From: Sacculina carcini
Taxonomy: Eukaryota; Arthropoda; Thecostraca; Sacculinidae
Reading direction: 5' to 3'
DNA: 64,000 bases
NCBI GenBank assembly: GCA_916048095.2
Contig: OU696597.1
Span: 2,192,542 to 2,256,541 of the forward strand
The position numbers and the translations under genes are program-made. The notes beneath the pieces were generated by a model. It did no database searches. It was not told where the DNA came from and saw only the letters and a program-made list of their open reading frames with translations. Shown in pieces: positions 59,388 to 64,000 of the stretch; within the stretch, counting starts at the first letter, position 1, and every line of letters starts with the position of its first letter.

Positions 59388-60139
59388 ATGGCAAATATGA
59401 AGCTTCATGAGATCCTGCGACAGTTCGATGGAGGGCAGGACGTCGTTCAGTGGATAAACAAGTTCGAAAGAGTTGCAAAACTGCAGAAGATCGACGATTT
59501 GACCGACGTGCTGCCGCTTTTTCTCGACGGAAAAGCCTACGATGTGTATAATGAGATGAACGAGCAGAAGAAGGTGTACGAAGACGTCAGAACGAAGCTC
59601 CTCGATGCTTTTTCCGCCAATCGGTTCACTGCATACGAAAGATTCGCATGCAGCAAGAGGAGCGGTGAAACCGCGGACGTGTACATGTCCGCTCTGAGGA
59701 AACTTGCAAAACTGGCCGACATCGAGAACGAGGACGTTCTAAAAAGGCTTTCGTGGTGGGTATGCCGCGAGATGTGTCTCGGGAGCTGAGAACAATGCCG
59801 AACATAAAGACGATTGGATTGGATGCCGTGATAGAAAGAGCCCGGGTATTGTTGGAGGATGAGAGCGGAGACGCGGCGATGGTCTCAAAGAACGCGCAAC
59901 CTAGACCGGTCGAGGACAAGAAGCTGTACGGCGGGTGCTTTTTGTGCGGAGGGCCGCACTTGGCGAGGAACTGTGGTCGTGCCGTTCGTAGAGGACGTCG
60001 CCAGATGGAATGCTTCCGATGTGGAGGGCCGCACTTTAGGCGATACTGCCCGCAGCCTTCAGACGTCGTTGACTACTCGGGAAACGACGAGGGGAGAACT
60101 GGTGCGCCGGCAGTTCTCCCGGCTCCCAACGGGAAGTAG
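59388..60139 (+). pseudogene. Second Gypsy-type gag with zinc knuckles, one frameshift
   Basis: ATG at 59388 (MANMKLHEILRQFDGG). The capsid-like region reads DVVQWINKFERVAKL, VLPLFLDGKAYDVYNEM and LLDAFSANRFTAYERFA. The frame breaks at about 59745 and resumes as VVGMPRDVSRELRTMPN in the 59753-60139 frame, followed by two knuckles CFLCGGPHLARNC and CFRCGGPHFRRYC. The sequence across the break lines up exactly, so one or two bases were gained or lost. Gag coats the RNA genome in virus-like particles. Confidence 0.75.
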
Positions 60140-61690
60140 AGGCGTTACCGTTTGTCCCAGCCACTGTCAACGGACATCGAGTGAGTGCGGTTGTCGATAT
60201 GGGATGCACCATAACGATGGTACTGCGACAATACGTTGGTCGTGTTCATGGTTTTTGTCGTGTTACCAGTGTTGATGGTCGGAGTGTCGAGTGCGCGGGT
60301 ACCGCGACGGTGTTGTTGTCCGTCGGAGGTGAGCTTCTTCGTTTTCATGTTATTGTAGTCGATAAGTTGTTGGGTGACGTCAGAATGATTCTTGGGATGC
60401 ACGCGATCATGAGGCTTGGGGGCGCTTATATTGGAGCAGGAGGAGTGGTGTTTGGTGCGAGAGGTGTCCAGCGAGGTGTTTCGAGCGAGGGCAAATTGGT
60501 AGGCCCGGTGAAAGATGCTGTCTGCGTATTGAGCGAGAGTACACGGCGTGACTGCGAGGAAACGCCCATTGAGAATGCGACACGGTATATTTTCATTGAT
60601 GACTGAGACTTTGAGGCGAAATTTGACGGCAACGGCTGGGTGATCAAATGGAAGTGGAGAGACGGGCCTGTTTTGAGTAATACTGTCGGTTGTTACAACA
60701 GTGTTCGTGATCCAAAACTGAAGCCAAGATTTGACGAAGAGATCAAACGTTGGATCTCACTTGGTTGGCTGAAACCATGTAACTCTGCCGGAGGTGTTTT
60801 GCCTTTGATGGCAGTTGACCAATCCAACAAGAATAAGGTGAGATCTGTGCTCGACTTCAGGGAACTTAATACGCACGTACAATGCCACGCAGGCTACGAC
60901 GCACCGGTATGTGGTGAAACACTCAGAAGATGGAGGAAATGGACAGCCCCTCTGAAATTGGTTGATTTAAAATCATCTTACCTACAGATTGGAGTGGATG
61001 AAAGCCTTTGGAAGTACCAACAAGAGGATTACGGGAATTCGAGATTCTGTCTGACAAGGCTTGGATTTGAGCTCAACTGCGCACCCCGCATCATGACCAA
61101 GATTCTAGCTAAGGTTTTGAGCCAAGACGAGCGCATTCAAAGTGCCACTGACTCGTACATCGACGACATACTGGTGAACGAAAGCATCGTCAGTGCAGAT
61201 GAAGTAGTTCTCCATCTCCGGAAATACGGGCTAGTCGCAAAGAGTCCCGAAAAATTAGACAACGGGCGTGTGCTCGGTTTGCAACTAGTTACCCACGGAA
61301 GTGGTGAGTTGATGTTTCTGCGAGGCAACAAGGTGCCAAAATCCGTTGAAGCTGGGCTCACTAAACGTGGCCCATTTTCGCTGTGTGGGAAGCTGGTGGG
61401 GCACTACCCTGTAGCGGGTCGGTTAAAGGTGGCAACCAGTTTCGTGAAAAGGTCATCACAGGAGTGTGCATGGGTGGACGTTGTCAGTGAGAGCACATTG
61501 AAAATGGCGAACTCGATGCTTGGAATGGTTGAAGAATGTGACCCTGTTCGAGGAAAGTGGTATGTACCCAAATCAAAGAAAGGACAGGTGTGGTGTGATG
61601 CCAGCAGTCTGGCATTGGGTGTTTTGCTGGAAATAGACGGATCAGGAGTGGAAGATGCATCATGGTTGCATAAAACGAATGACGCCAATC
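60140..61690 (+). pseudogene. Second Gypsy-type protease and reverse transcriptase, one stop, 3' cut
   Basis: Aspartic protease region: VEALPFVPATVNGHR, then VSAVVDMGCTITMVL (D-M-G where D-S/T-G is usual) and RMILGMHAIMRLGG, in frame 60181-60606. A single TGA at 60604-60606 interrupts; the same frame continues as DFEAKFDGNGWVIKW and RT: VRSVLDFRELN, LKLVDLKSSYLQIGVDESLW, FCLTRLGFELNCAPRIM, catalytic DSYIDDILVN (61152-61181) and RVLGLQLVTHGSG, then the start of RNase H (VWCDASSLALGVLLEIDG). At about 61690-61700 it switches abruptly to LINE sequence. RNase H end, integrase and 3' LTR are missing. Confidence 0.8.
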
Positions 61691-63365
61691 TGGTCGTGCC
61701 GCGGCGTGCACCAGGGAGACCCCCTCGGTCCCGCACTGTTCGCCCTCGCGGTCGATCCGGTGGCTCAGCAGCTTGAGTCACCGCTGAACGTCTGGTACCT
61801 CGACGACGCCACAATAGGAGGACCATCAGACGTCGTGCAATCGGATATCAGGTGTCTCGTCCCAGCCCCGCACGACATTGGCCTCACACTAAATACCACC
61901 AAGTGCGAGGCCATCGGGCTCGGACCCTCCGATGACGACGCGGCCGACTCGCTGATCCAGAGGCACCTGCCGGGGGCCACCTGCACACCAGCGGCAATGG
62001 CAACACTTCTGGGCGCACCCCTCGAGTCCGGAGGCATACCGGCAGCCCTGGACAACATCCATCACCAACTGGAGCTGCTCATTAGGTGCACCACCAACAT
62101 CGGCTCGCACCCGGCGCTGTTCTTCCTGAGCAGATACGCGTCGGTGCCGCGGGCCATGTACCTGTTGAGAGCAGCCCCAGTATACAGGGCGACCTCTCAG
62201 CTCGTCACCATCGACAAGAGCCTCCGATCGGCCATCGGCAGCTGCTGCAACGTCGACCTGGACGACGATCAATGGGAGCAAGCGGCGCTACCCGTCCGTC
62301 TGGGAGGCATCGGGGCTAGGCGGCTGATCGACGTGGCGTTGCCTGCTCATATCGCCTCAATGGAGGCCGCTGGGGACCTGGTCAGTCATATATTTGACCG
62401 CCAACGCGGTGACAGACCTGGTCTCCCGGCGCCCCCCGTGGAGGACTTTGTGAGCAGAATGTGCCCGGCTTTCAGCCAGCAAAATGTGCCCGAGTCCCTC
62501 ACTCAGCGCCACCTTGACACGAACGCGTCAAAGCACCGCCTGAACAGTCTGCTCCAGAGAGCCAACCAGGCGGACCGAGCCCGCCTTCTGGCTGCGGCCG
62601 CGCCTCATATCGGCGTTTGGTTGTCCGCCCTTCCGATATCCAGCCTCGGCCTGCTGCTGCCCGACGAAGCCGTTCGCGTCGGCGTGGCGCTGCGCCTGGG
62701 AGCCGCCATCCAGCAGCCGCACAGGTGCCGTTGCGGCTCATTGACCGACCGATGGGGCCACCACAGTATGTCGTGCTGCCACAACGTCGGCCGACTGCCG
62801 CGTCATACTGCCCTGAACGACATCGTCCATCGCAGTTTGGTGTCGGCAGGAGTCGCGGCAGTGCTGGAACCTCGCGGTCTGAACCGAGGCGACGGCCGCC
62901 GGCCGGACGGGATCACCATCTTTCCCTTCCGGCGCGGCAAATCGCTCGTCTGGGACGTGACGTGCACCAACACCTTCAGCAGTGCACACCTGTTGGAGGG
63001 TGCAGTCGCTCCCGGGGCAGCGGCTCGGGCGGCCGAGGAGACGAAGAAACGACGCTACTCGGACCTGAGCCAGCGGTATGACTTCGCGCCGCTGGCCATC
63101 GAAACTACCGGCGTGCTGGGGTCCACATTGGACGACCTAATCAAGAACATCGGTCGTCGAATAACAGAGCGCTCGGGAGAGCCGCGCGAGGCGGCCTGGC
63201 TCAGAGAGCGGGTCAGTCTGGCGGTCGTGCGCGGCAACGCGGTAACCATCACAAGGTCGCCGAACTGACACGCAAATACACCGCGCGCATGTGTGCGTGC
63301 TTTATTGTACATTATTATAAAATGAATACGTGATTGTAAATACATGTGTGTCTGTCAAAAAAAAA
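61690..63365 (+). mobile_element. 5'-truncated LINE with nuclease-like C-terminus (copy 2), joined to Gypsy RT
   Basis: The LINE begins inside its RT motif (GVHQGDPLGP) directly after Gypsy RNase H codons. Its 3' end, TGTGTGTCTGTC then nine A, is followed at once by (AC)n. The 3' UTR resembles copy 1 (ATTGTAAATA, then TGTC and A-run). Confidence 0.85.
61695..63268 (+). CDS. LINE reverse transcriptase with CCHC and PD-(D/E)XK-like C-terminus, open
   Basis: About 524 codons open without interruption. RT: GVHQGDPLGPALFALAVDP, LNVWYLDDATIGG (catalytic LDD), LNTTKCEAIGL. Then TTNIGSHPALFFLSRYASVP, PVRLGGIGARRLIDVALPAH, and LGLLLPDEAVRVGVALRLGA. Zinc cluster CRCGSLTDRWGHHSMSC (62726-62775), then GDGRRPDGITIFPFRRGK (about 62888-62941) and LVWDVTCTNTF with the Asp at about 62954. 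RPD plus D-V-T is the pattern of R2-type restriction-like endonucleases; that assignment is inference. The RT N-terminus is missing and the upstream frame is fortuitous, so this is a fragment despite being open. GC is about 62%. Confidence 0.8.
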
Positions 63366-63482
63366 TACACACACACACACATTACATTACATTATGACAC
63401 AATTTATATAGCGCCCTACACCTAGAAGGTATCTAAGGCGCTGCACACACACACTCACACACACACACACACACACACATAC
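63363..63482. repeat. (AC)n microsatellite and ATAGCGCC...GGCGCT motif
   Basis: (AC)n at 63367-63382 and 63442-63480. Between them TTTATATAGCGCCCTACACC, then AAGGTATCTAAGGCGCTG, a short inverted motif (AGCGCC/GGCGCT) seen in many dispersed repeats. Confidence 0.8.
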
Positions 63483-63579
63483 ATACACAGTGTACATACA
63501 TACATACACACACACAAGACGTCACACCACAGTCAAACCTAGAGCACGACTCCCAACACGCATCCACGCTCACATCGTC

Positions 63580-63712
63580 ACACACGGGAGCACACACAGG
63601 AGCACACACGGAGCACACACGGGAGCACACACGGGAGCACACACGTACATACACACACGTACATACACACACACACACACACACACTGTGTACACACATA
63701 CATACACAGTGT
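63580..63712. repeat. CACACGGGAGCA minisatellite and (AC)n
   Basis: Five or so units of CACACACGGGAGCA with variants (63583-63645), then ACGTACATACACAC and a pure (AC)n run. Confidence 0.85.
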
Positions 63713-64000
63713 TTGGAAAACACTGGACACTGGCGCGCGCGTATTGTAGCGCCCTCTAGCGTCGCCTCAGATAACTGTCAACAAGAGACGGCAGAGAGCG
63801 AGGGGAAGTTAGAAGAGGATGTGAGATATCCCTTGCTGAAAGAGCGTACCGAGGAATTGTCCGAGCACAAATTGTTGATTGCACAATTGCAAAGTCAATT
63901 GCAAGCTGAGCAACAGCTGACTAGCGAATGCGATGAGTTGAGATGCAGTGCTGCCAAGGCGGCCGCAGAAATCAACAATCAAACCCAACAAGCTATGACG
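63713..64000 (+). CDS. Coiled-coil-like open frame running off the window, product unknown
   Basis: A frame open from the microsatellite to the window end reads ENTGHWRARIVAPSSV, then ASDNCQQETAESEGKLEED, VRYPLLKERTEELSEHKL, LIAQLQSQLQAEQQLTSEC, DELRCSAAKAAAEINNQ. From about 63780 on, Leu/Ile recur at heptad-like spacing with many Glu/Gln/Lys, typical of a coiled coil. CCTCAG at 63765-63770 could be an acceptor, which would make this an exon. Part of it faintly resembles a myosin-rod-like repeat, but the evidence is too short to name a family. It may equally be LINE or gag coiled-coil sequence. Confidence 0.45.
   Translation, partial: MENTGHWRARIVAPSSVASDNCQQETAESEGKLEEDVRYPLLKERTEELSEHKLLIAQLQSQLQAEQQLTSECDELRCSAAKAAAEINNQTQQAMT

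Overview
This is a eukaryotic, animal-type window, most likely arthropod and plausibly crustacean. It carries degenerate TTAGG-type telomere-like arrays (clearest at 40.88-40.99 kb), very dense (TG)n/(CA)n microsatellites, possible GT-AG exons, and many broken non-LTR, Gypsy, hAT, mariner and Helitron-like elements. The species assignment is inference. No bacterial-style operon, CRISPR array, rRNA gene or intact canonical tRNA gene was seen. Almost all recognisable protein sequence belongs to mobile elements, mostly damaged by frameshifts, stops or truncation.

Layout. 0-2.5 kb: minus-strand LINE with a 2A-like peptide, PHD finger and AP-type endonuclease. 3.5-5.4 kb: small exon-like modules in (CA)n-rich introns. 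6.6-7.8 kb: Gypsy gag piece and a tRNA-derived SINE-like unit. 8.05-11.5 kb: TG-rich minisatellite split by a LINE with a nuclease-like C-terminus. 11.8-13.2 kb: one candidate 62-codon exon, then simple repeats. 13.3-18 kb: hAT remnants and AT-rich DNA. 18.2-22.2 kb: non-autonomous Helitron-like cluster. 22.2-30.5 kb: duplicated host segments with a broken Gypsy, a CR1-like LINE piece and a 1.27-kb hAT-type element. 30.5-35.9 kb: mariner and LINE debris. 35.9-45.2 kb: a 2.03-kb segmental duplication carrying an unidentified protein remnant and more small exon modules. 45.4-52.0 kb: a LINE abutting a Gypsy element with a 1005-codon ORF. 52.0-53.7 kb: a third transmembrane exon copy and an integrase gene. 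53.85-59.08 kb: a second Helitron-like cluster (minus strand) containing a near-identical 2.54-kb tandem duplication. 59.3-63.4 kb: a second Gypsy fused to a second copy of the nuclease-like LINE. 63.4-64.0 kb: microsatellites and a coiled-coil-like open frame running off the window.

The most unusual signal is a dispersed family of small exon-like modules at 3.5, 4.4-5.4, 37.1, 38.9-41.4, 44.3 and 52.1 kb. Flanks (intron ends, 3' downstream sequence) are strongly shared while the short exons differ. The modules include a signal-peptide-like start exon, short exons mostly starting with AAC in phase 0, and last exons encoding one membrane helix. At two loci (5.37 to 4.40 kb and 41.39 to 38.91 kb, both minus) the order start exon, optional stop exon, transmembrane exon is the same. 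I do not recognise the family.

Two insertions have paralogous unoccupied sites inside this window (Helitron-like at 18.2-22.2 kb versus 25.9 kb; hAT-type at 28.7-30.0 kb versus 23.1 kb), which fixes their ends well. All calls come from reading the sequence; no searches were run.
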